Assembly (NCBI RefSeq): GCF_005503555.1
Contig: NZ_SCNG01000001.1
Span: 248,001-312,000, forward strand
DNA: 64,000 nt
Origin: Rudaea sp. 3F27F6
GTDB taxonomy: Bacteria > Pseudomonadota > Gammaproteobacteria > Xanthomonadales > Rhodanobacteraceae
Direction: 5' to 3'
The position numbers were made by a program, and so were the translations under genes. A model generated the notes under the pieces. The model was given only the letters and a program-made list of their open reading frames with translations. It did no database searches and had not been told where the DNA came from. Positions 53,262-63,393 of the stretch are shown here, in pieces (the stretch's first letter is position 1; the number at the start of each line of letters is the position of its first letter).

Positions 53262-53972
53262 ATGAATAGTACAAGACAGAACTTTGATAATTCTCCGGGT
53301 GCGGCGGGCGAGCGCGTCCTCGTCCTGCTCAAGACTCACGGCCCGATGGGCACGGCTGCGCTTGCCGGCAGGCTCGGCATCTCGAGCGAAGCCGTGCGCC
53401 AGCTTGTGGCCAAGCTGCAGCAGGCCGAATTGCTCGAAGGCCGACTCGAACCGTCGACGCAGGCCGGACGGCCGCGCCAGCTCTGGACGCTGACCGCGCA
53501 CGGCCATGCGCGCTTTCCCGACGCGCACGGGCAGTTGACCGCCGAGTTGCTCGACGGCGTGCGCGCGCTGTTTGGCGAAGAAGGCCTCGACCGCCTTATC
53601 GCCCGGCGCGAAGCGAACAGCCGCACGGCCTATGCGCGAGCATGCGCCGACGCGCGCACGCTCGGCGAGCGCGCGGTCGCGCTCGCTGCGGCGCGCGACG
53701 CGGAAGGCTACATGGCGCGCGTCGAGCGCGACGGCCGCGACTGGCTGCTGATCGAGGACCACTGCCCGATCTGCGTCGCCGCGCAGAACTGCCAGGGCTT
53801 CTGCCGCTCGGAATTGAAGCTGTTCCGCGAAACGCTCGGCGCCGAAGCCGAAGTGCAGCGCGAGCAGCATCTGCTTGCCGGCGCACGCCGCTGCGTGTAT
53901 CGCATTGGCAAGCGCGCCGACCCCGCGGCGAAAGCGAAGCGCGCGCGCACGACCGCCGATCGTCAACGCTGA
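53262..53972 (+). CDS. SufR-like Fe-S-sensing transcriptional regulator
   Basis: A 236-residue regulator. The N-terminal winged helix (residues 15-75) includes RLGISSEAVRQLVAKLQ as recognition helix. The C-terminal part carries a cysteine cluster in DHCPICVAAQNCQGFCRSEL (C168, C171, C177, C181) and C211 near the end (RRCVYRI). Cyanobacterial and actinobacterial SufR repressors have C-X12-C plus later cysteines in the same context. Here C168-X12-C181 and C211 fit, but the usual LGC cysteine is an alanine. It is divergent from an MFS/sufU/GNAT/Rieske operon, so control of Fe-S genes is a strong inference. Confidence 0.8.
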   Translation: MNSTRQNFDNSPGAAGERVLVLLKTHGPMGTAALAGRLGISSEAVRQLVAKLQQAELLEGRLEPSTQAGRPRQLWTLTAHGHARFPDAHGQLTAELLDGVRALFGEEGLDRLIARREANSRTAYARACADARTLGERAVALAAARDAEGYMARVERDGRDWLLIEDHCPICVAAQNCQGFCRSELKLFRETLGAEAEVQREQHLLAGARRCVYRIGKRADPAAKAKRARTTADRQR

Positions 53973-54071
53973 AGCCGCGTTCGCCGAAATGCCCGCCGCG
54001 TGCCACTGTTTTGCCATTCATCCGCGCGAGAGTCGGTCTCCCCCACGTCATCCCCACACGAGGTTTTCGGC

Positions 54072-55076
54072 ATGAATCGTTTTCGCGCACGTCGCCTGCT
54101 GCTCGCCGCGGCGCTTATCTCATTGCCGCTGATGACCGCAGCCGCAACTCCCACCGCGAAAGCCACCGCGCCCGATCTGCAAGGCCGGCTCGAAGCGCTT
54201 GCCGAACGGGCGCGTCCCGGCGTGCTCGGCGTTGCCGTACTCGATCTGCAGAGCGGCCGCTCCTGGCGCGTCAACGCCGACCGCGGCTTTCCGATGATGA
54301 GCACGTTCAAGGCGGCGCTTGGCGCAACGGTGCTCGACCGCGTCGACCATGGCGCTCTCTCGCTCGATCGCAAAGTCACGCTGACCCGCGCCGACATGCG
54401 CAACGGCCCCGAAGCGATCCGCAAGGAATTCGATGCCGGGCGCACGCAATTCGACGTGCGTCGGCTGCTCGACGCGGCGGTCAGCGAAAGCGACAACGCC
54501 GCCGCCGACGCGCTGATCCGCCTCCTCGGCAGCCCGGCCGCGGTGACCGCGTTCCTGCGCGCGCACGGCGTCGACGGCATGCGCGTCGATCGCGACGAAG
54601 CCGGCCTCGCCCACGACATCGACGGCCTCGGCGCGAATGCCGGTGCGCCGCCCGGCGAATCGGCGGAAGCGAAACTCGCGCGCAAGCGACGCGGCTTCGC
54701 CGCCTACCTCGCCGATCCACGCGACACGAGCACGCCCGACGCCGCCGTGGTTTTCCTGCGCAAACTCTGGCGCGGCGAACTGCTCGCGCGCGAATCGACC
54801 GCGCTGATGCTCGAAATGATGACGCACTCGCCGACCGTGCCGAACCGCCTCAAGGGCGGCGTACCCGCGGGCGCGCGCCTCGCGCACAAGAGCGGCACCT
54901 CGGACACGTTCGAGGGCATCACCGCGGCGCACAACGACATCGGCATACTGAGCTGGCCCGACGGACGGACGGTCATCGTCGCCGGGTTCCTGACCGCATC
55001 GCCGGCAAGCGCGGACGAACGCGACGCGATTTTCGCCACGCTCACGCGCGAGGTCACGCAGACCCTGCATCCTTGA
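54072..55076 (+). CDS. Class A beta-lactamase-like serine hydrolase
   Basis: A 334-residue exported protein (signal peptide to about residue 25). The active-site motifs are S77-x-x-K80 (MMSTFK), S140-D-N142, an omega-loop glutamate in DRDEAGLAHD (E176), and K273-S-G (HKSGTS). The residue equivalent to Asn170 is Ala, as in A2-like enzymes where this position also differs from Asn. All catalytic residues are present, so beta-lactam hydrolysis is plausible. The ATG at 54072 is chosen for the signal peptide. No regulator of the AmpR type is adjacent. Confidence 0.87.
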   Translation: MNRFRARRLLLAAALISLPLMTAAATPTAKATAPDLQGRLEALAERARPGVLGVAVLDLQSGRSWRVNADRGFPMMSTFKAALGATVLDRVDHGALSLDRKVTLTRADMRNGPEAIRKEFDAGRTQFDVRRLLDAAVSESDNAAADALIRLLGSPAAVTAFLRAHGVDGMRVDRDEAGLAHDIDGLGANAGAPPGESAEAKLARKRRGFAAYLADPRDTSTPDAAVVFLRKLWRGELLARESTALMLEMMTHSPTVPNRLKGGVPAGARLAHKSGTSDTFEGITAAHNDIGILSWPDGRTVIVAGFLTASPASADERDAIFATLTREVTQTLHP

Positions 55077-55127
55077 TAGAGCGCACGGCGCGGCTACACT
55101 ACCGCGCCTCAGGGGAACGATCGATCG

Positions 55128-56132
55128 ATGGGACTGCTCAGCAGAATATTCCGCACAGGCGGCAACTCCGCCGACACCGATGCGGCGCCACGCCGCCGTC
55201 AGCCGATCGCCGGCGAATTGCCTTGGCGTGCCGACGCTTCCGTTCCCATCGTCGACTGGCCGGCCGCTCACCGGCAGATGCCGAGCGGCGCCGACGCCGA
55301 CGACTATTGGTGGAGCGTCGCGCTCGGCTGGCTCGACGCGCTGCGCATCCGTCTCGGGCCTCAATACGCCATCGAGCAGTCGGATTCTTTCGCGATGCTG
55401 TCGAGCCTCCAAGGCAGGACGCTGCAGCTAGCGATGGCCTGCTGCGAGCGCTATCGCAGGCGCATCTTGCGCGACCTCGACGGCATCGCCACTGCCTGGG
55501 GACGCGGTCCGCACGTCGTGCTGATTTTCGATGCGCTCGACGAATACTACGACTACGTCGGCAACTACTACCCGCAGCAGGGCGAGTTCGCCATGTCCTC
55601 GGGTATGTTCATTCACCACGGCTACGGCCACTTCGTCTTCCAAGCTTCGGAGATGGCCGCGATGGAGCCGGTCATCGCCCACGAACTCACGCATTGCCTG
55701 CTCGCCATGCTGCCGATTCCGGCCTGGCTCAACGAAGGCACCGCGGTGAATATGGAGCAAGCGCTCGCGCCGAGAAGCGTGGACCCTCGCCGCGGCATTT
55801 TCAGCCACCGGGAAACCGCGCAAAAGCGCACCGCGTTCTGGAACGCGGAAACGATCCAGCAGTTCTGGTCGGGCAAATCGTTCAAGCGCCCCGACGAGGG
55901 CTGCTCGCTGTCCTACGAACTCGCGACCGAAATGACTCTGTTGATTGCCAAGGACCCGCAGCGATATCGCGCCTTCATGAATTCCGCGCATTGGAAAGAC
56001 GCAGGCCAGGACGCGGCGACGCAGACGCTCGGCTACGCGCTCGAAGACGTCGCCGCGGCCGTGCTCGGCGACGGCCCGTGGCGGCCCGAGCCCGCGAAAT
56101 GGATTGAAGGCACGGAACTCGGCCAGTTCTAA
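55128..56132 (+). CDS. Zincin-like protein with HELTH motif, function unknown
   Basis: A 334-residue cytosolic protein with no signal peptide. The central HELTH motif (185-189) and a downstream E in LNEGTA (E203) form the H-E-x-x-H..E pattern of gluzincin metallopeptidases (peptidase MA-like). The rest, including the DDYWWSVALGWLD and LDEYYDYVGNYYP segments, matches no family I know. It lies 51 bp after the beta-lactamase gene and 125 bp before the GMC oxidoreductase gene. Confidence 0.65.
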   Translation: MGLLSRIFRTGGNSADTDAAPRRRQPIAGELPWRADASVPIVDWPAAHRQMPSGADADDYWWSVALGWLDALRIRLGPQYAIEQSDSFAMLSSLQGRTLQLAMACCERYRRRILRDLDGIATAWGRGPHVVLIFDALDEYYDYVGNYYPQQGEFAMSSGMFIHHGYGHFVFQASEMAAMEPVIAHELTHCLLAMLPIPAWLNEGTAVNMEQALAPRSVDPRRGIFSHRETAQKRTAFWNAETIQQFWSGKSFKRPDEGCSLSYELATEMTLLIAKDPQRYRAFMNSAHWKDAGQDAATQTLGYALEDVAAAVLGDGPWRPEPAKWIEGTELGQF

Positions 56133-56257
56133 ACAAAGCCCTCGCACGCCGCAAATCCAGCGCTCGAACGCGGTACAAATCGGCCGAATCGCCGCTACGG
56201 CCAAGCGCGAAAACCCGACCCTGGCGCGGCGCGAGTTACATGCGCACAATCGGGCGC

Positions 56258-57955
56258 ATGACGACGACACACTACGACGCGATCGTGATCGGCAGCGGCA
56301 TCAGCGGCGGCTGGGCGGCGAAGGAATTGTGCGAGCGCGGCCTGAAGACGCTCGTGCTCGAACGCGGCCGCGACGTGCAGCACATCAAGGACTACCCGAC
56401 CATGTCGCTGCGCCGCTGGGACTTCGACCTGCGCGGCGAAAACCCGCGCGCGTGGAACGAGGTGAATCCACTGATCTCGCGCGCCGCCGGCTACGATGCG
56501 ACGACCAAGCATTTCTTCGTCAAGGACGAAGACCATCCCTACGTGCAGGAAAAACCGTTTCTCTGGGTGCGCGGCTATCAGGTCGGCGGCAAGTCGCTGA
56601 TCTGGGGCCGCGCCTGTGCGCGCTGGGCACCGATGGACTTCACCATGCCGCAGCGCCTCGGCTACGGCATCGCCTGGCCGATCGGCTACGACGACGTCGC
56701 ACCGTGGTACGGCCACGTCGAAAACTTCATCGGCGTCTGCGGCAGCCAGGAAGGCATCGAGACCATGCCCGACGGCGATTACCTGCCGGCCTACGAACTC
56801 AACATGGTCGAGCAGCATCTGCGCCGCGTGCTTAAAGACAAATTCGGCCGCCACTACGTCTCCGGCCGCTGGGCCCACGTCACCGAAGCGCGCGACATCC
56901 ATCTCAAGCAGGGCCGCGGCACCTGCCGCAACCGCAACCTGTGCATGCGCGGCTGTCCGTTCGGCGGCTATTTCAGCTCGAACGCCAGCACGCTGCCCTG
57001 GGCGGCGAAGACCGGCAACTTGACCGTGCGCCCGCACTCGGTCGTGCATTCGGTGCTCTACGACGAAACAACGAAGCAGGCGAGCGGCGTCAAGGTGATC
57101 GACGCGAACACGCACGAGGAACTCGTCTTCAATGCGAAGGTGATCTTCGTCAACGCGTCGGCGCTTAACTCAACCCTGATCCTGCTCAACTCCAAATCGC
57201 AGCGCTTCCCGAACGGCCTCGGCAACGACAACGGCCTGCTCGGCAAGTACGTCGGCTTCCACAACTACCGCGCCGGCATGGGCGCGGAAATCGAGGGCTT
57301 CAAGGATGCTTACTACGAAGTCTACAAGCCGGCCGAAAGCATCATCCCGAATTTCCGCAACGTGCATAAACAGGATGCCGATTTCGTCGGCGGCTACGTC
57401 ATCTTCACCGGCGCGAGCCGGCGCCTGATCGACGACAACGACACGCACGGCGAGACGATCGGCGCGAAGTACAAAGAGGCGATCAGCAAGCCCGGCAAAT
57501 GGACGGCCTACATGTACATGCAGGGCGAAACCGTGCCGAAGGCATCGAACCACGTGCGCCTGTCACCGGACAAAAAAGATCGCTGGGGCATTCCGCAGCT
57601 CGTCGTTTCGGTCGGCTACGACGACAACGACGACCGCATGGTCAACGACTTCCTCAACGAAGGACGCAAGATGTTCGAGGCCGCGGGCTTCAAGAACATC
57701 AAGACCAACGACAGCCACCAACCGCCGGGCCTCGACATCCACGAGATGGGCGGCGTGCGCATGGGCGCGGACGCGAAGACTTCGCTGCTCAATGCGCACA
57801 ACCAGATGCACCTGTGCAAGAACGTCTTCGTCACCGACGGCGCCTGCATGACGAGCACCGGCAGTCAGAGCCCGTCGATCCTGTACATGGCGCTGACCGC
57901 GCGCGCGGCGAACTACGCGGCCGATCAACTCAAGCAGCACGGGGAGATCGTCTGA
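56258..57955 (+). CDS. GMC-type FAD oxidoreductase, candidate glycoside 3-dehydrogenase large subunit
   Basis: A 565-residue flavoprotein. The FAD loop is VIGSGISGGWAAKEL (10-24), and the C-terminus has HEMGGVRMG and VTDGACMTSTGSQSPSILYMALTARA. A CRNRNLCMRGCPFGGYFSS segment resembles the cysteine-rich region of bacterial GMC dehydrogenases that use a cytochrome acceptor. ATG at 56258 puts the FAD strand at the normal place; 56240 is possible. No signal peptide: partners of this type are exported with a Tat-signalled small subunit, which follows in a TGATG overlap. Confidence 0.88.
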   Translation: MTTTHYDAIVIGSGISGGWAAKELCERGLKTLVLERGRDVQHIKDYPTMSLRRWDFDLRGENPRAWNEVNPLISRAAGYDATTKHFFVKDEDHPYVQEKPFLWVRGYQVGGKSLIWGRACARWAPMDFTMPQRLGYGIAWPIGYDDVAPWYGHVENFIGVCGSQEGIETMPDGDYLPAYELNMVEQHLRRVLKDKFGRHYVSGRWAHVTEARDIHLKQGRGTCRNRNLCMRGCPFGGYFSSNASTLPWAAKTGNLTVRPHSVVHSVLYDETTKQASGVKVIDANTHEELVFNAKVIFVNASALNSTLILLNSKSQRFPNGLGNDNGLLGKYVGFHNYRAGMGAEIEGFKDAYYEVYKPAESIIPNFRNVHKQDADFVGGYVIFTGASRRLIDDNDTHGETIGAKYKEAISKPGKWTAYMYMQGETVPKASNHVRLSPDKKDRWGIPQLVVSVGYDDNDDRMVNDFLNEGRKMFEAAGFKNIKTNDSHQPPGLDIHEMGGVRMGADAKTSLLNAHNQMHLCKNVFVTDGACMTSTGSQSPSILYMALTARAANYAADQLKQHGEIV

Positions 57956-58509
57956 TGGATCGGCGCGAACTCCTGCGCAGCATCGCCGCACTGACCGGTT
58001 GCGCTTTCATCGGCGCGGAGCGCGCATTCGCCGCCGCTGCCGATTCCGGCGCCTACACGCCGGCACAGATCGCGTTGCTCGACGAGATCGCCGAGACGAT
58101 CCTGCCGCGCACCGACACGCCCGGTGCGAAAGACGCACAGGTCGGCGCCTATATCGCACGCTATTCGACCGCCTGCTACACGCCGGCGAATCTCAACGTT
58201 CTGCGCGCCGGTCTCGGCGATATCGATACACGCTCGCGCAAAGAGTACGGCGTCGATTTCGTCCGCTGCAGCGGCGAGCAGAAGCGCAAACTTCTGATCG
58301 ATATCGACGCCGAGGCGAAACGCCGTGCGCAAATGCTCGGCGAAAACAGCGAGCAACCTCCGCACTGGTTCACCCTGTGCAAGCAACTTACCCTGCTCAG
58401 CTTCTTCACTTCCGAAGCGGGCACCACGCGTGTGTCGCGCTATAGCCCCGTGCCCGGTCCGTACAAAGGCGTCGTCGCGTACAAGGGCGAAACATTCTGG
58501 GCGTGGTAA
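57955..58509 (+). CDS. Gluconate 2-dehydrogenase subunit 3 family protein (small subunit of the GMC enzyme)
   Basis: A 184-residue protein whose ATG overlaps the GMC stop (TGATG). The N-terminus MDRRELLRSIAALTGCAFIG is a twin-arginine signal that would carry the folded complex out. The mature part (LDEIAETILPRTDTPGAKDAQVGAYI, SFFTSEAGTTRVSRY) is the subunit 3 family. It is needed for export and assembly of the flavin subunit in glucoside 3-dehydrogenases. Confidence 0.88.
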   Translation: MDRRELLRSIAALTGCAFIGAERAFAAAADSGAYTPAQIALLDEIAETILPRTDTPGAKDAQVGAYIARYSTACYTPANLNVLRAGLGDIDTRSRKEYGVDFVRCSGEQKRKLLIDIDAEAKRRAQMLGENSEQPPHWFTLCKQLTLLSFFTSEAGTTRVSRYSPVPGPYKGVVAYKGETFWAW

Positions 58510-58549
58510 ACACGTTATCGTCGGCTTGTCATTCCTGCGAGGTTGTCCA

Positions 58550-59290
58550 ATGAAATACGCCATCCTGTTTTGCGCAGCCGCGATGAGCTTCGCGGCGCAC
58601 GCCGCGGAGAGCGCCGATGCGGCCCAACCGAACACGCTCAGCGCCGCGCAGCAGCGCGAGGGCTGGAAGCTGCTGTTCGACGGCAAGTCCACCACGGGCT
58701 GGCATCGCTACAATCGGAAGACGCTGAGCCCGGCTTGGTCGGCCGCCGACGGCAGTCTGCATCTCGATGCCGGCCGCAAGGATCAAGGATTCCAGTCCGA
58801 AGGCGGCGGCGACATCGTCTACGACGGCGTCTATGCGAATTTTCATCTCAAGATCGACTGGAAGATTGCGCCGGCCGGCAACAGCGGCGTGATGTTCTAC
58901 GTGCAGGAAGGGCCGCAGCACGAGTTCCCGTGGCAGACCGGCATCGAATCGCAGGTACTCGACAACGTCGCCGCCTCGGACGCGCACAGCACCAAGCATA
59001 TGGCCGGCGATCTCTACGACCTGATCGCCTGCAAAGTCGAAACCGTGCGCCCGGCCGGCGAATGGAACCACCTCGAAATCATCAGCGACCACGGCCGTTT
59101 CGTCGAAAAGCTCAACGGCACCGTCGTGATCGAAACGACGCTATGGGACGAGGCATGGAAGAAACTCATTGCCGGCAGCAAGTTCCGCGACATGGCCGGC
59201 TTCGGCATGTTCCGCTCAGGCAAGATCGCGCTGCAGGATCACGGCAGCGACGTGTGGTTCCGCAACATCATGATCCGCGAACTCAAATAA
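58550..59290 (+). CDS. DUF1080 (3-keto-disaccharide hydrolase-like) exported protein
   Basis: A 246-residue jelly-roll protein with signal peptide (cut near residue 19, AHAAE). It has the family's W-x-L-L-F-D-G-K start (WKLLFDGKSTTGW), NSGVMFYVQEG, ESQVLDN and WNHLEI. DUF1080 proteins cleave 3-keto glycosides. The preceding GMC and small-subunit genes could make such substrates, so the trio looks like a periplasmic glycoside 3-oxidation and cleavage route. A strong terminator follows. Confidence 0.88.
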   Translation: MKYAILFCAAAMSFAAHAAESADAAQPNTLSAAQQREGWKLLFDGKSTTGWHRYNRKTLSPAWSAADGSLHLDAGRKDQGFQSEGGGDIVYDGVYANFHLKIDWKIAPAGNSGVMFYVQEGPQHEFPWQTGIESQVLDNVAASDAHSTKHMAGDLYDLIACKVETVRPAGEWNHLEIISDHGRFVEKLNGTVVIETTLWDEAWKKLIAGSKFRDMAGFGMFRSGKIALQDHGSDVWFRNIMIRELK

Positions 59291-59295
59291 GCTCG

Positions 59296-59320
59296 GCGCG
59301 GAGAACTCCGCGCGTTTTCT
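59296..59320 (+). terminator. Rho-independent terminator after the DUF1080 gene
   Basis: GCGCGGAG-AA-CTCCGCGC is a perfect GC-rich stem starting 6 bp after the stop, followed by GTTTTCT. This is the cleanest intrinsic terminator in the window. Confidence 0.75.
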
Positions 59321-59455
59321 CGACTTCTTGCTGAAAGCCGAGAACCGCGATCAGGAACGCCGGCACATAGACAAGCCGAAGCTATTTCGGCTTCTTCCGG
59401 GTTAGATCTGCGCTTTTGCCGCCTTCAGTGCAGGCGTGCCGAATACCCGGCGCCG

Positions 59456-60679
<1,224 letters not shown>

Positions 60680-60694
60680 GGCTGTTTCTTGATT

Positions 60695-60825
60695 CCCTTC
60701 TCCCGCCGGGAGAAGGTGGCGCGAAGCACCGGATGAAAGAAAACCGTTGCAGTTCCGAAAGGCCGTCAGGGAGTGCAAGGTGTTTCCTCACGCGCCTGCC
60801 GACACCTTCTCCGTTCGAGGAAGGA
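60695..60825. repeat. Inverted CTTCTCCC/GGGAGAAGG repeat (family 2, copy 2)
   Basis: The left unit (CCCTTCTCCCG..CGGGAGAAGGTGGCG..CGGATGA) is clear; the right unit (GACACCTTCTCCGTTCGAGGAAGG) is partly decayed. It lies between sufD and sufS and matches the block at 41858-41987. Confidence 0.7.
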
Positions 60826-60840
60826 TTTTTTCGTCGCACT

Positions 60841-61959
60841 TCACTCCGCCGGCAACACCGCCTGCACGCGCTGCGCAAGCAGCTCGCGCAAGTCGGCGTC
60901 ACCGATGCCAGCGAGCGCTTCGGCGCAGAACGCCGTCACCATCATGCGCCTCGCCACCGCAAGCGGGATTCCGCGCGAACGCAGATAGAACAGCGCGCGC
61001 TCGTCGATCTGGCCCACGGTCGCGCCGTGCGCGGCCTTCACTTCGTCGGCGTAGATTTCGAGCGCCGGCTGCGTGTCGATCTCGGCCGACGAAGACAACA
61101 ACAGATTCTTGTTCGACAGTTTCGCGTCGCTGCCGTCGGCGCCTTGAGCGACCGTGATCGCGCCACGGAAGATGCCGCGCGCACGCGCATCCGCGACGCC
61201 ACGCCAGACGACATCGCAGGCCGTATCGCGCGCCAGATGGCGCACGTCGAGCTGGGTATCGGCATGGTCGCGTCCGCGCAGCGCGAAAACGCCGCGCGAT
61301 TCAAGCCTCGCCTCGCTGCCGGCGAGATCGACCTGGAAGTCGAGGCGCTGCAGGCGTCCGCCGAGCAGCACATGCGTCGTATGCAGGCGCGCCTTCGCGC
61401 CGACGCGCGCTTCGACGAGACGGTACATGGCGACCGATTCCGGCAGCTCGCACAGGCTGACCAGGTCGAGCTGCGTAGCGTCGGCGAGGTCGTAGCGCCG
61501 GCGCAGAGAACCGAGCACGCTTTCGCCTTGCGCACCGATAAACTGCTCGATCACGCGCGCGCGTCCGCTGACCACGGTCACTTCGACGTTCGCCTGCCAA
61601 CGACTCGACTGCGCCGAAGGCACGTTTGCATAGACCACATGCATGGGTCGCTCGATATCGCCGTCGATGCGGATCGAATAGGCGTTGCCCGCGGATTCGC
61701 CGACGGTCACCGACGCGCCGACGCCGCTGATGTCGGAATGCGCTTCCGAGAAAACGCCGTTGACCACAACGACGCGGCGGCCGCGCGTGGCGGCCCAGTC
61801 GAACTGCTCCAGCAGTGTGTCGGGTAGAGCGGCCCGTGCGTCGGCCACGGCGTAGTCTTGCTGCGCCAGCGCGCGCAGCGCGGTCTTGCTGTAGCGCCAC
61901 GACTCCTCGCGCTCGCGCGCGTCGCCGCGACCGAATTCTTCGAGCAGGGGTGCGCTCAC
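60841..61959 (-). CDS. sufD: Fe-S cluster assembly protein SufD
   Basis: A 372-residue SufBD-family protein made of a right-handed beta-helix core and helical C-terminus, with KAAHGATVGQIDERALFYLRSRGI near the end (about 310-333). It forms the SufBC2D scaffold. The GTG start at 61959 is 1 bp after the sufC stop and has GGAGG 8 bp upstream, inside sufC. Longer frames are out-of-frame sufC sequence. Confidence 0.94.
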   Translation of the reverse strand: MSAPLLEEFGRGDAREREESWRYSKTALRALAQQDYAVADARAALPDTLLEQFDWAATRGRRVVVVNGVFSEAHSDISGVGASVTVGESAGNAYSIRIDGDIERPMHVVYANVPSAQSSRWQANVEVTVVSGRARVIEQFIGAQGESVLGSLRRRYDLADATQLDLVSLCELPESVAMYRLVEARVGAKARLHTTHVLLGGRLQRLDFQVDLAGSEARLESRGVFALRGRDHADTQLDVRHLARDTACDVVWRGVADARARGIFRGAITVAQGADGSDAKLSNKNLLLSSSAEIDTQPALEIYADEVKAAHGATVGQIDERALFYLRSRGIPLAVARRMMVTAFCAEALAGIGDADLRELLAQRVQAVLPAE

Positions 61960-61960
61960 T

Positions 61961-62737
61961 TCAGACGCCTCCGGCCACGGCCTCGGCGGGCGCCTGACGC
62001 CCGGCGACCCAGGCATAGCCATGCTCTTCGAGCTTGTGTGCAAGACCCGCATCACCCGACTCGACGATGCGTCCGTCGGCGAGCACATGCACGACGTCGG
62101 GCACGATGTAGTCGAGCAGGCGCTGGTAATGGGTGACGACGAGGAAGGCGCGCTCGGGCGAACGCATTGCATTGACACCGTCGGCGACCATTTTGAGCGC
62201 GTCGATGTCGAGGCCCGAATCGGTCTCGTCGAGAATCGCGAGCTTGGGTTCGAGCAGCGCCATCTGGAAAATCTCGTTGCGCTTCTTCTCGCCGCCGGAG
62301 AAGCCTTCGTTGACAGCGCGATGCAGCAGTTCGTCCTTCAGATGCAGCACAGCGAGTTTCTCGCGCACGCGCTTGAGGAACTGCATCGAGTCGAGTTCGG
62401 CTTCGCCGCGATGCTTGCGCTGCGCGTTCAACGCGGCACGCAGAAAATAAGTGTTGTTCACGCCCGGAATCTCGACCGGATACTGGAACGCGAGGAACAC
62501 GCCTTCGGCCGCGCGCTCCTCGGGTTCGAGTTCGAGCAGGTTCTTGTCGCCATAGACGACCGAACCCTGCGTGACTTCGTAGCCCTCGCGTCCGGCGAGC
62601 ACATTGCCGAGCGTGGATTTGCCCGCGCCATTCGGCCCCATGATCGCATGCACCTCGCCCGCTTTCACTTCGAGCGAGAGACCCTTGAGGATTTCCTTAC
62701 CCGCGACGCGGACGTGGAGGTTTTCGATTTTCAGCAT
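61961..62737 (-). CDS. sufC: Fe-S cluster assembly ATPase SufC
   Basis: A 258-residue ABC-type ATPase: Walker A GPNGAGKS, signature FSGGEKKRNEI, Walker B LAILDETDSGLD. It powers shape change of SufBC2D. ATG at 62737 gives MLKIENLHV; an upstream ATG at 62761 lies in repeat-derived sequence. Confidence 0.96.
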   Translation of the reverse strand: MLKIENLHVRVAGKEILKGLSLEVKAGEVHAIMGPNGAGKSTLGNVLAGREGYEVTQGSVVYGDKNLLELEPEERAAEGVFLAFQYPVEIPGVNNTYFLRAALNAQRKHRGEAELDSMQFLKRVREKLAVLHLKDELLHRAVNEGFSGGEKKRNEIFQMALLEPKLAILDETDSGLDIDALKMVADGVNAMRSPERAFLVVTHYQRLLDYIVPDVVHVLADGRIVESGDAGLAHKLEEHGYAWVAGRQAPAEAVAGGV

Positions 62738-62756
62738 GTTCTCATTCTCTTTGCCT

Positions 62757-62859
62757 GTCATTCCCGCGCGCTTCCGGCGGGAATCCAGCGACTCTTCTTT
62801 TCATCCCATGCCTTGAAAGCAAAGACACTGGATTCCCGCCAGAAGCATGCGGGAATGAC
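62757..62859. repeat. Compact inverted repeat of the GTCATTCCCGC family
   Basis: Two end units face each other with almost nothing between them: GTCATTCCCGC..GGCGGGAATCCAG on the left and CTGGATTCCCGCC..GCGGGAATGAC on the right. It is the minimal version of the element at 4744-5421, lying upstream of sufC. Confidence 0.8.
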
Positions 62860-62868
62860 GAGCGCGCG

Positions 62869-63363
62869 TTACCCGCCCGCTAACTTTTTGATAGCCTCAT
62901 CTTCCACACGACACCCCAACCACTCCGGCGTCATCTTCGCGCCGAGCGATTTGTAGAACTCGATCGACGGCGTGTTCCAGTCGAGCACCGACCACTGGAA
63001 GCGCGCCAGATCTTCGGCCACGCAGCGCTGCGCGAGGCTGATGATCAGTGCCTTGCCGATGCCGTGGCCACGGAAAGCCGGACGCTCGTAAAGATCTTCC
63101 AGATAGAGACCGTGCCGGCCGCGGAAGGTCGAATAGTTGTAGAACCACAGCGAAAATCCGGCGACCTCGCCTTTCCACTCCGCGACCTCGGCAAACACGC
63201 GCGGATTCGCGCCGAACAACGCGTCGGCGATATCCGTCTCGGTCGCATCGACTTCGTGGCGCAGCTTTTCGTAGTCGGCGAGTTCGCCGATCAGCGCGTA
63301 GATCGCTGCAGCGTCTTCGCGCCGTGCGGGGCGTATCTCCAGCGATTTGTTCGGACCGTCCAT
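62869..63363 (-). CDS. GNAT family N-acetyltransferase (diamine acetyltransferase-like)
   Basis: A 164-residue GNAT enzyme. It has YLEDLYERPAFRGHGIGKALI, the acetyl-CoA loop in the form R-G-x-G-I-G-K, and WSVLDWNTPSIEFYKSLGA, the layout of spermidine/diamine acetyltransferases. It lies between sufC and a small gene after sufB, on the same strand, so probably in the suf transcript. Confidence 0.88.
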   Translation of the reverse strand: MDGPNKSLEIRPARREDAAAIYALIGELADYEKLRHEVDATETDIADALFGANPRVFAEVAEWKGEVAGFSLWFYNYSTFRGRHGLYLEDLYERPAFRGHGIGKALIISLAQRCVAEDLARFQWSVLDWNTPSIEFYKSLGAKMTPEWLGCRVEDEAIKKLAGG

Positions 63364-63393
63364 TCTCGTATGCCTATTCCTGAGTTATTCCAG

